In this document: in pieces, positions 19,801 to 29,283 of the stretch
Position numbering within the stretch: the first letter of the stretch is position 1
Layout: every line of letters begins with the position of its first letter
Assembly: GCA_051294375.1 (NCBI GenBank)
Contig: CM119265.1
Span: forward strand, 22,650,591-22,714,590
Source of the DNA: Paraspadella gotoi
Lineage: Eukaryota > Chaetognatha
Length of the DNA stretch: 64,000 nt
Reading direction: 5' to 3'
Notes under the pieces: generated by a model
What the model saw: the letters and a program-made list of their open reading frames with translations, nothing else
Database searches by the model: none
What the model was told of the DNA's origin: nothing
Made by a program: the position numbers and the translations under genes

Positions 19801-22800
19801 CGGGAGTCTCGTTATTACACGTCCGATCCCAACCTAGCTTGCCTTTACATCTTAGCCATAGGTTGGCAAAACTTTGAATTCGTTCATTTAAAGCTGCAAT
19901 TCTCCTGAACCCATTTCCGAAATGATTTCGCCATTCCCTGATTCAGATACTCTCGATCGTGATATTCGCTCGCCTGATTTCGTGAAAAACCTCCAAGCCA
20001 AAGTCAATTCCCTCCCATCTTGGAACAACGGTCGCAATCACATTATATTTAACTTGTACTCTGGAACTTGGCCACTCTACAACGAAGATTTAGGTAAACA
20101 ATGAAAAATATCGTTGATGATTCAATAACGGTTCTGTAATGATTTTAATTTAAACAAACTTACTCCCTACAGGCTTCGATTTCGGAGAGGCGATACTCGC
20201 CAAAGCTTCATTCTCTGTGGGTAATTTTAGGTAAGGACTTGGGTGAAGGCTTGCTTGGTGTGTTTCTGTTGATTTAAACTCGTTTTTTTTTTATTTTTCA
20301 GACACGGATTTGATATTTCTCTACCTTTGTTCCCCAAAGATCATCCTTTAAAAGGTGAAAAGGTTTTGGCCAACTGCCATTGTCACTGATTGGCATCACC
20401 ATTTCTAATCCTCTTTCCTTCTTTAGGCGGAGACCTAGGCGTTGCCAACATCCTCAATACGGCGACTCCCCCTACTTCTCCGCTTTTTCCCGCCTTTCGA
20501 AAGTTTACTCTAGGTTAGAAAAAGCGCTAATAGTTTTTAACTTATAAAAAAGAAATACATTTGTATAACTGTGACGGTCCGTTCCTTCTCTAGTCTTCAA
20601 GGGGAAGCGATACCTGACGGGCATCGGGTCGCGGACGCGCAATTCTCTTTTTCACCTCAACAACGGCAACGACGTCGTCCTCCTAACGACGTGTCGACAC
20701 GGCAAAGGGTGGAAAGAGGCGAGTCTTCTTCGTCCGTTTGGTTGTTGTCGCCAAGACATGGGCAAGTTAATCTCCATTCCACCCTTTTTTTTGTGGCACG
20801 TGTTCCTCAGGTGAAGGACGAACGCTGTGATATCGATAATTCGCAATACGACAAATTCGACTATCAAGTCTTGCTTCACAACTCCACCTTTTGCCTCGTG
20901 CCACGCGGACGTCGCCTCGGCTCTTTTCGCTTCCTCGAGGCGCTGCAGGCCGGATGCATCCCCGTCCTTTTGTCCAACGGTAGATAAGGCAGGAACGCAC
21001 AAGCGATGTTCCATATTTGTTTTTCATCGACCTTTAAAAAAATTTTCTAGGCTGGGTCCTGCCTTTCTCCGAGGTGATTGACTGGAACAAAGCTGTCATC
21101 TGGGCCGACGAACGCCTTTTATTTCAAGTACCGTCCATCGGTAAGGCGAGTGGGTCGAGTGCGCGCGTCTCACCTGAGAAATGTAACGGAACCACTTTCA
21201 ACTCGACTTTTTCTCCTAGTTCGCTCGATGCAACCGACCCGAATTTTGACCCTGAGGCAACACTCATCGTTCTTGTGGGAATCTTATTTTTCCTCTATCG
21301 AAAAAATTACGTTGACGACCATAGAAATTTTAAAAGACCGAATATTTCGACAGACAGCGCATCAAAATCTCCAGTGGAATCTTCATCCTGGTAGGATTGG
21401 TTAAAAATACCTCTTAATGTTAAGCTTCTATTTCCTAAAAATTTAATAAAATGTAACCCATCCCAAGGTGGCTTGCATATTCACCCCGAATTCTCGGAAG
21501 AGTTAAGCTCCTATCCGTTTTTCCACGAACATCACTATCATCACGGCGACGCGTTTCCCGCCCTCGTCCATTCCTCTTCAGATTCGTCGTGGTCTCCACC
21601 CTCTCGTTCCACGCGTTTCACTGCCATCGTCTTTGCGCGCAGCACGCAGTCCCTCGTATCCTCGGGGTCAGTATCTGGGTAATTTAGAGAGCGATCTGCA
21701 TTCGGTCTCAGAAATTGCATTCACGATTTTCTCCCCTTCCAGACAATCGGATATTCCAGTCGGCCATTCGGCTCCTCAAATCCTCGACCCTCGAGGAACA
21801 CTGTACAAACTCTTGAAGAGCGTTCAGGCTTCCGAGTTTTGCGAAAAGATTCTGATTCTGTGGCCCGGGAATCGATCCCCGCGGTTACCTTCTTCCCCCA
21901 TTCCCATTGTGGTGAGTAGCGTGAGATATTGCCTAATAGATTAGTTAAAATAGTCTAACATGTCACAACTCTTTTCACTCTTCAGGTGATCACGGAGGTG
22001 AAGAGCGTCAACTCGCGCTTTTACCCCTACGCTCACCTGCAGACGGACGCCGTCCTCAGTCTCGACGACGACGTGGTCATCGCCACGGAGGAGATGGACT
22101 TTGCCTTCCGTGTCTGGACGCAATTCCCGCAGCGCATAGTCGGATTCGCGCCCAGGTCAGAGGAAAGTTGAACAAATAATGCAGTGTGATCGACACTTAC
22201 TCTTACTCTGAAACTTGTGTCGTCCACAGTAGCAGTATAATTTGTGGTTCATTTCAAATGAGATCGAGTTCTTCAAACTCTCAATCATTAATGACATAAT
22301 TATTCTATCAAATTATCACAAAATTATCTATGAATCAATTAAACTACTGAACAATATTTAAAAGCATTGTAAAATCAAAAAATATGCCTAATAATAATAC
22401 AGTACAAAAATCAATTGGACTTAAAATGATTTTGTACTATATGCAAATGATATTGATGAACTCTCAATCTCATTTAGTATTATTCTAAGAATCTATCTCT
22501 TACATTAATAATGCTTTAGTTTTCCAACGGCAGTAGTTCAGTCCACCAAAAAAAAAAGTGTACGGTAACCGAATCTATTTTCACTCCATTCAGGAATCAT
22601 TACTGGGACGAAAACCGTTCACGTTGGGCCTACACCTCCAAGTGGTCCAACTACTACTCCATGATTCTCACCCACGCGGCCTTTTACCATCGGTATTTTC
22701 ATTACCTCTATACTCATTCTCTCAGGTAAGATGAGGGTTTTTTTTTCATCTGATCAGAAGATGCCGTTATTTATAAAATCGTTTTCCCCCACCCCTTCAT

Positions 22801-23138
22801 TCACAAAAAAATAAAAATAAAGGGCGTCCCATTTGGACATCGTAGAGAGCAGCCAAAGTTGCGAGGACATTCTCATGAACTTTCTAGTTAGTCACGTTTC
22901 CCGGTTGCCGCCGATCAAAGTTGCCCAGCGGAAAAGTATGAAGGAGACTTCGTCATCGGGGTCTTCGAATGACGAGTCGTCGTTCGGAGTGCGACAGGCC
23001 TGCTTCAACGACTTCGTCCGCGCCTTCGGCTACGTGCCGCTCGTCCGCACCGGCGCCAGATTAGATCCCATCCTCTTCAAGGACCCCGTTTCCAACCTGC
23101 GGAAAAAGTACAAAAAGCTGGAACTTATGGGTCCTTGA
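16869..23138 (+). CDS. EXT1: exostosin-1, heparan sulfate co-polymerase
   Basis: This is a Golgi type II glycosyltransferase that, with EXT2, alternately adds GlcA and GlcNAc to heparan sulfate. The start [22 protein letters not shown] is a short cytoplasmic tail plus signal anchor. [12 protein letters not shown] and YRVYVYP open the GT47 domain. [33 protein letters not shown] and [21 protein letters not shown] follow. The GT64 domain shows [11 protein letters not shown] (metal-binding acidic motif) and ERIVGFAPR, and the end is [21 protein letters not shown] with TGA at 23136-23138. Exon 1 ends at 17171. Intron 1 (17172-19758, 2.6 kb) is the largest seen and carries repeat family A with a hammerhead-like motif. 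The intron at 20719-20810 uses a GC-AG border. EXT1 fits better than EXT2 or EXTL members on the CRMETCFD and [15 protein letters not shown] blocks. Confidence 0.95.
17245..18840 (+). mobile_element. dispersed repeat family A, copy 2, with 3' hammerhead-like motif
   Basis: The core 17590-18706 matches the JIP-intron copy at 2555-3410, including the doubled CAGCTGGCTCTGCAGGGGCT unit. Upstream lie GTCCGTCC-type repeats (17290-17400). Downstream, a hammerhead-like motif (18712-18745) is followed by an AT tail, AAATCGTTGT, and a segment ACAACGAAAAGAAAGG resembling the tail of the element at 34977-35149. A 12-bp inverted match, GCCGGATCTGCT, lies at about 17248 and 19095, so the full insertion may extend to about 19107. 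No protein domain is found. It looks like a non-autonomous retroelement; the resemblance to Penelope-like element ends is inference. Confidence 0.6.
18712..18745 (+). ncRNA. hammerhead ribozyme-like motif, copy 1
   Basis: In order: CTGATGA, an extra A, stem II GGCTC/GAGTT (three Watson-Crick pairs plus two G-U wobbles), a GAACAA loop, GAAAC, a 2-nt AT loop closed by AC/GT as a minimal stem III, and cleavage triplet GTC. This is the layout of type I hammerheads with a very short stem III known from schistosome satellites and Penelope-like retroelements. Compared with the copy at 35034-35069, both stem differences keep pairing as G-U wobbles. Activity is unproven, and the extra A after CTGATGA is non-canonical. 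Confidence 0.6.
18860..19300. other. AT-rich tract and GTTAGGGGG hairpin in EXT1 intron 1
   Basis: Positions 18880-19075 are nearly pure A/T with many TTAATTAA-like runs and a GA-rich patch. At 19268-19298 a sharp hairpin has a 9-bp perfect stem GTTAGGGGG/CCCCCTAAC and a 13-nt loop. It begins a GC-richer block (19268-19480) with no recognisable gene or tRNA fold, perhaps another small insertion. Confidence 0.5.
22268..22512 (+). repeat. dispersed repeat family B, copy in EXT1 intron
   Basis: About 240 bp, from CTCAATCATTAATGACATAA to AGTATTATTCTAAGAAT, recurs at roughly 90% identity by eye at 57223-57455 in a VPS13D intron. It carries ATGCAAAT followed by an imperfect palindrome around GATTGATGAA/CTCAATCTC. 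AT-rich, without coding potential; probably a MITE-like non-autonomous element. Confidence 0.8.
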
Positions 23139-24225
23139 GAAACAAGACCAAAAAAAAAAAAAAAATCACAAAACAGAACATGTGTAAGTCCAAACTAAAA
23201 GAATCCGCGATAAAGAGTAAAATAACAAAAAACCTCAAGCGTGGGCGAAACGTGCAACGTGTGTTAGTTGTAGAATCTTTTTTGCTCCTGTTTCGAAATG
23301 AAATTTCCTGTTTTTCTTTTTATTCTTTTTAAAATTGTGTCTCACCATTTTGAGATTTTCCCGTTCGTGAGAGACGCTTAAAGCAGAGCGTTTCGACGAT
23401 CAATGTTTCCGGTTTTTATTCAAATTGTTTTCGTGTGATTTGCTTTGTCGGAAGTGTCATCTTCGGTTGCTTTATTACAGCGAGTAGTTCATTGTTACGA
23501 CTAATTAGGTTTCACTTTGTAAACTCACCATTGTTCTCCAATCTCCATCCCAGCAATAAGAGGCATTCTTGACACCCTTTCCCTACCTTCTGAGGATTAT
23601 AATAACGATGTTTATTTTTAACAGTATTGACTTATTATACCGCCTCTATGATGTTAAGAGTGCCGATTTTTTTACCTCTATTTGTTAAACTCTTGAAATA
23701 ATTACAAAAAAATCATTCGTCGGTTCCTCCCCGCGACAATGGCATTTTGAAATACCTTACGTAATACATATTTGTAGCATTTGTAGGCCACCAATTTACC
23801 ATGTACGTTCAAGTGCTTTTTTTCATCCAATCATGTTTACTATTGCTTTTTATACCAGAAGTTCATGACAAGCATCATTAAAAGTCAGATCTTTGCTTGG
23901 TTTCGTTGAATGAAATTTTTTTTTCAACCTTTTTTACATTATTTAAATGTAATAAGAAAACAATTAGAACGATATGATCAAAATTACGGTGATTATTAGT
24001 TTGTTATTGCTTAACCAACAAAGCAAACATTTGGAAACTTAATGAAATTTTGAATTAACATGCTGTTATACTCGTTTTTACCTTATTTTTATAATAGAAA
24101 ACTAAAAGAAAAATCATCACCTTGCGGGATCCAAGTTATATTTTTTAAAAGGTACTAAAAATTCCAAAGAACTTCACCTGGTCAACTATGTCGTCGGGAT
24201 AGTACACACGCCCGCCTGCGAAATC
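23139..24225. other. EXT1 to SYAP1 spacer
   Basis: A 1.09-kb AT-rich spacer. An A-run of about 16 lies shortly after the EXT1 stop (from 23149), and T-rich tracts follow. I see no gene, repeat shared with the rest of the window, or structured RNA. Confidence 0.6.
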
Positions 24226-26611
24226 ATGTTCACCGCATTTTCTACGGGATTCTCGGGGCTGATGAAAGTCGCCCAAGATACGATAGTTGCTCCGACTGAC
24301 GCCACCGTTATCGCCGAAGCGGAGGGCAAAACTTCCGAAGACGGCGTGCCGGTTAAAACCGCGCCGGAAATCGCAGTTTCCCCGGAAAAAGCGTCGAGTT
24401 TGCCCGACGAAGCCGCCAACGAAACTGGTTCCACCGCTACGCTCGATGCCGTCGAAGGGAAAGAGCAGGGAGAGCACGCCATGGAAGCCGCCAAGGAATG
24501 GGGTTCTTATTTATTCGGTGGAGTCAAGGACGTCACTAGCAAAGGTCAAATAAATCTGTTTATGAGAAATTCACAAAAACGGAATGTTTTGACAATAATT
24601 TTCGATGTATTGTGTAGCAGATTAATTTGTGGATTATTTCAATCTCATTTGCATATTGTCGTATCCTGATTAAGCTTAGATAAAATTTTGTTTTATTACC
24701 ATAAAGGTTTAATATTAATATTTTACAGTGGTAAATAATCATGTTTGTTTGTGTTTAAATTAATAGCTAAATAATTAATGATATAACTAATGATAATGAT
24801 ATAACTATATCAGGGTGATATAACTGTATGAGAATGGTTATACATAACATATACATAACATCGGTTAATAACTTAATATAGGTTCAGTGGATAATTAACT
24901 CGTAACTTACTTAATGATTTGAAGGCTACTTGACTAGCTTCTTGGTAAGACTAATGAACTAGAGAGTTAGGCTTGCAATGTATTGAAGTATAGACCTGTG
25001 AAAGGATAGCAATTACATGTTATCTTAATGAGTGCAGACTAAGGCATAATTCTTTGAGAATATATCTTTCTTATTAAACATAAAAAAGTCAGCCGGAATT
25101 AGAAGAATAATTAAAGTTGTAAACTAGCAATTTAGATAATTAAATCATTAATTATTTAGCTAATAATTGAACCACAAACAAACATGATCAAAGATCATTT
25201 ACCATGGTAAATATTAATATTAAGCCTTTAGGCTAATAGAACAAAAATTTATCAAACCTTAATATAAACCTAAATACGACAATATGCAAATCAGATTGAG
25301 GAACTCAATCTTATTTGAAATAATCAACAAATAAATCTGCTACATATTGTAGTTTGCTGCACTAGTTGGAATTTAAAGTTGCATAGAACTTAGGTGAAGT
25401 CGAAACAATATTACGACTCTCTTAATTTGGTTATTGTAACATAATTTTTTATCGGAACATCTTCCTTTCTTTATGATACCTCCAGTTACTACTGCCACCG
25501 GAGCGCTGGCGTCGGGGGCCCAAATGCTAAAAAAGTCTGTCGAGCAGAACACTTTCTTGGGGGAGTTCAATCGGGAACAGGAAAAGTTTGTTGAAGATAA
25601 AAAGGAAATGGAAGCGGCGCAGGTTAAAACCTTTTTCTAATTTTTTTTTTGTTTCTTCTCCTTTCATTCATTCTTTGTGCTCTACTCTCCCTTCAGGAAG
25701 CCGCCTTGCCACCTTGGATGGGTTATGGCGAAGACGAGGAAAACCTCAGGGAGCAGATCGTGGCGCTATCCTCGGACGAACGCCACTTCCTTCGCCCTCC
25801 GCCGGGTGGCGTCACTTATACCTTCGATTATCAAACGTCGTACCCTATCGCCTTGGCTACTCTTGACGCTGATCCAACGTTGCGGGTGCGTTAACTTAAA
25901 TCTCTGACGTCATTAACCATTTAGCCTTTAATGCCATATTTATGTTTTTTGTTTCCCCCCTCTATTCGTTGGAAAATCCTAACATCTACACGAAAGTTTC
26001 TTCCCGACTCCCTCCCCCTGTAACACGCAGGATATGAGATTCAAGCTGGTCCCCAAACGGATCAAGGAGGAAGATTTTTGGCGCAACTATTTCTATCGTG
26101 TCTCGCTGATCAAACAGTCCGTTGCTCTTCACTCCATGACGGGGGATGGGGAAGCCGAAGTGGAAGATGCCGCTGTGTCGCCGCCAGAAACGGAGGCTGC
26201 TGGGGTTGACCCCACCGGAACTAATGTCGCCGATGATGGAGACGAAATGCCCGAGTGGGAGAAAGAACTACAGAGGGAGCTCCAGGAGTACGAAGTTAGT
26301 GTCAAAGATGAGTTTATAGGACCGGAAAGTGAGAGGGAAATTCCCGTGACTGATTCCTTCGGGCCCCTCCCCTTCAACAGGAACAAGAGTTAATTAGGAG
26401 TGACGTTAGACGACAGTGACGCAATGATAGAGGCGATGTTGAGATGACGTTGATACAAATTCTAATTGTTTATGATGGTCTTTAAACCTGCTTTCTTGAC
26501 AAGGTCGTTGGTGGATCAGAGCCGATGTCGGATGGCGATGTCCATGGCGCCGATGGAGAATCCGCCGAGTGGCAGGAGGAGATTCAAAAGATGCTTGAGC
26601 AAGAAAACTAA
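24226..26611 (+). CDS. SYAP1: synapse-associated protein 1 homologue (SYAP1, BSD domain)
   Basis: A BSD-domain protein; vertebrate SYAP1 has been linked to Akt signalling and Golgi/neurite localisation. Five exons (24226-24544, 25486-25622, 25697-25885, 26031-26294, 26504-26611) join to 338 residues against about 352 in vertebrates. Order: [14 protein letters not shown] start, amphipathic [56 protein letters not shown], then the BSD domain with [15 protein letters not shown] and [20 protein letters not shown] with its FW pair. The C-terminal blocks are [14 protein letters not shown] and [10 protein letters not shown]. The last donor is taken at 26294 because it restores the conserved LQEYE-VV junction; reading on gives a stop at 26393 without the conserved tail. 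Intron 1 carries a large foldback element. Confidence 0.92.
24610..25349. mobile_element. about 740-bp foldback (MITE-like) element in SYAP1 intron 1
   Basis: Left arm (about 24613-24775) and right arm (about 25160-25349) are imperfect inverted repeats of roughly 160-190 bp. Both contain TGTAGCAGATT, GATTATTTCAA, TTTGCATATTGTCGTAT, AATATTAATATTT, ATCATGTTTGTTTGTG and AGCTAAATAATTAATGAT in the same order. The centre (24780-25150) is AT-rich and has no coding frame. The ATGCAAAT-containing segment recalls repeat family B and a piece at about 3700-3760. Long arms and no transposase suggest a foldback or MITE-like DNA element. Confidence 0.7.
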
Positions 26612-27365
26612 TTCCTTCTTTCTCCTGACCCCTTTCCAAAAATTTTCCTTTGTGCTCCGAACTACGATTTATCAAGCCTTTTCGTTTTAATCTTTTACCG
26701 ACTACATCCCTTTTTTTCCTGTTCCGTCCCAACTTATCTCCCCCCCCTCCATTTCCCCCTTGCTTGATAATCTTTATTTCTCTTTCATTTTTCTTTCGCT
26801 TTTTTTTCTCGCTTTTTTCCTTTATCTGTTCGGAGCCTTGGCTCTTTCCCGTGCCTCCTTTGAAAAAAAATCAATGTATTTTTCTCCGGTTCTCTCGGCA
26901 TTCCTATTTCTTGTAAATGACGATCGAGTTTCGTTCTATGTGCTTTATATACTAGTCGACCCACGAATTAATGCTTGTTTTAATAATTCATTTGGTGTGT
27001 GATTTGTGGTTTTTGGAGAATTAAATAATATGACTTATAATTTTAAAAAATCTAATATTCGGTTTCTCCTCTTTCTACATTCGCCACATATTTTGATTGT
27101 ATTTTATGAAAGAGAAAAGATCCTATGACACGCTTTGTTGAAAGAGTAGTTAGAGTTCTCTAGAATTTATACAAAAAGAAAGCGATTGTCCATTATTCAA
27201 GGTGAGTACTGAAGTATATTTTACTTTAATGTATTTTGTCACAAAGAACTACGTAGACAACGGATCCGTCCTTTGAAGGAAACTATTTATAGTAATAAAA
27301 CGCGACGAAACAACCCATCAAAAAAAAACAAAAAACAAAGAATTAAACATGTCTTTGTCTTATTA
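26612..27365. other. SYAP1 to NAXD spacer
   Basis: About 750 bp. The first 300 bp are T/C-rich (probable SYAP1 3' UTR), then AT-rich. A-rich sequence precedes the NAXD start. I see no gene or repeat. Confidence 0.6.
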
Positions 27366-28840
27366 ATGCGTCACTCGCTCATTCTTCGCCTCTTTTCTCG
27401 TTCGGCCAAGTCATGTGACTCATCACTTTCAGTCATGGGATCAAAAGGCCCGCCGTCGGATGCCGTCCGGTTTTTGGACGAGGCGGTCGTGCTCCAAAAG
27501 TTCAAAGAATGCGTCCCCAAGTTGACTTTTGACCTGCACAAAGGGCAGGCGGGGCGGATCGGCACAGTGGGCGGCTGCAAGGAGTATACCGGTGATTGGA
27601 GATGATTTCGATGAGGAATGAATTTTAATATTCACTCACGAATTCTTGGCCCCCCCTTTCTTTTTGTCCAAGGGGCGCCTTATTACGCGGCCATCTCCTC
27701 GCTCAAAGCCGGGGCTGATCTTTCCCACGTCTACTGTTTGGAAGCCGCCGCCAACGTCATTAAATCCTATTCCCCGGAATTGATCGTCCACCCTGTTTTG
27801 GTGAGAGATGACATTTTCGATCGTCTCTTAATTTTTTTCACTCCATTATTCTCTATCCACTCTCGATTATCCATTACCTCCCCCAGGACCACCCCTCGGT
27901 GGAGGACGAGATGGCGCCGTGGCTGCAAAAGATGCACGCTCTCGTCATCGGCCCCGGATTGGGCCGCTCATTCTCCCTCATGTCTCCGGTCAAGATCATC
28001 ATTCACAAGGCCATTCAACTCAATATCCCTCTCGTCATCGACGCCGACGGAGTTTATTTGGTGTCCTGCGATCCTGACGTCATTCAGGGTTCGTTAGTGG
28101 GAGGACGAGGAAGCGCTCATATTCTTAGTTTTAAACTTTTTCGTTGTATAGGATATTCCAACTGTATTTTGACTCCGAATTGGGTCGAATTTAAGCTTCT
28201 TTACTCGCGAGTTTTCGGAGAGGCTCTCAACGAGTCGCAGGTAAAGCGACTAAGCGTCGTTAACATTTCTCTCATCCCCGGATGTAATAGAGGATTACCT
28301 AATATGATTTTCGCCCCTCGCTTTTAGAGTTTGCCCGAATCAGTGGCGCAACTTGCTCGACGTCTGGGTCACGTAACCGTCGTTCTCAAGCATCATCGTG
28401 ACGTCATCAGCGACGGACGCTGCGTCGTCGTCGTGTCCGCTGCAGGAAGTCCGCGGCGTTGCGGTGGGCAGGGCGACGTACTGGCGGGCGCCACAGGAAC
28501 TTTCTTTCATTGGACCAAGACAGAGGCGGAAAGAGCAGAGAGTAAGTGTGTTTACTGGATAGTAGGGGTCGGTGGGGGTAATATTGGCGACGAAATAAAA
28601 TTCAACGTACAACATTAAATTCCCCTCTCCTTTCCAGAACTAGCGAACGGCGCCGAGAACACGGAAGGACGTTCCGGAAAGGCGCCCGATCCTTCGCCGT
28701 CGCTCGTCGCCGCATTTGGCAGTTGTATTTTGACAAAAAGATGCAGCGAAAGGTCTTTCGCCATCCACGGCCGCTCAACCACCACCGTTGATTTGGTCAA
28801 CAACATCGGGGGCGCTTTTACCGAATTGTTCGACTCATGA
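27366..28840 (+). CDS. NAXD: ATP/ADP-dependent NAD(P)H-hydrate dehydratase
   Basis: This enzyme repairs the damaged hydrates NADHX and NADPHX back to NADH/NADPH. The start at 27366 gives [20 protein letters not shown], a plausible mitochondrial presequence. An internal ATG (MGSKGPPSD, 27435) could give a cytosolic form, as dual targeting is known for NAXD. Exon 1 ends at 27591. Blocks seen: [42 protein letters not shown] (ribokinase-like fold), [41 protein letters not shown], and [20 protein letters not shown] with the catalytic GGQGD motif. It ends [10 protein letters not shown] with TGA at 28838-28840. A polyadenylation hexamer AATAAA follows at about 28879. No epimerase (NAXE) domain is fused, as is usual in animals. 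Confidence 0.94.
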
Positions 28841-29283
28841 ATTCTCTTTTCGTATTGTTAATCATCAAATTTTGAAAAAATAAAATGTCGAATTGATATT
28901 ATGTCGGCAATTTTCCGAGGTTTTTTTTTTTTTTTTTTTTTGTCTCCCATGGAAGTCCAAATGAAGAAAACGCGTCTGAATTTCTCATTCGTTTTTGATC
29001 ATGTATTATATTTCGACACGATAATCGGAACGTCGTCGCTTTTTAGCGTAGAATTCTATCTCGCATGTTTTACTTAAAGTTGAAATAAGTTTATTACTTA
29101 TAAACGAATAACGAATCTATTTAATCTAACAAAATTCCGACTTCCAATCATCTCCAGTATTCAAATTGTACACCGGACGCAGCATTTTGTCTTTTTACAT
29201 TTTTCATCTTGTGCTCAACACAGTCCACCATTGTTTGCGTTATTATTCTCTTTTGCGCCATAGATACATTTATTTAAAAAAAA
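28841..29283. other. NAXD to acyl-CoA synthetase spacer
   Basis: About 440 bp with an AATAAA signal at about 28879 and a poly-T run of about 22 at 28921-28942. Nothing else is recognised. Confidence 0.6.
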
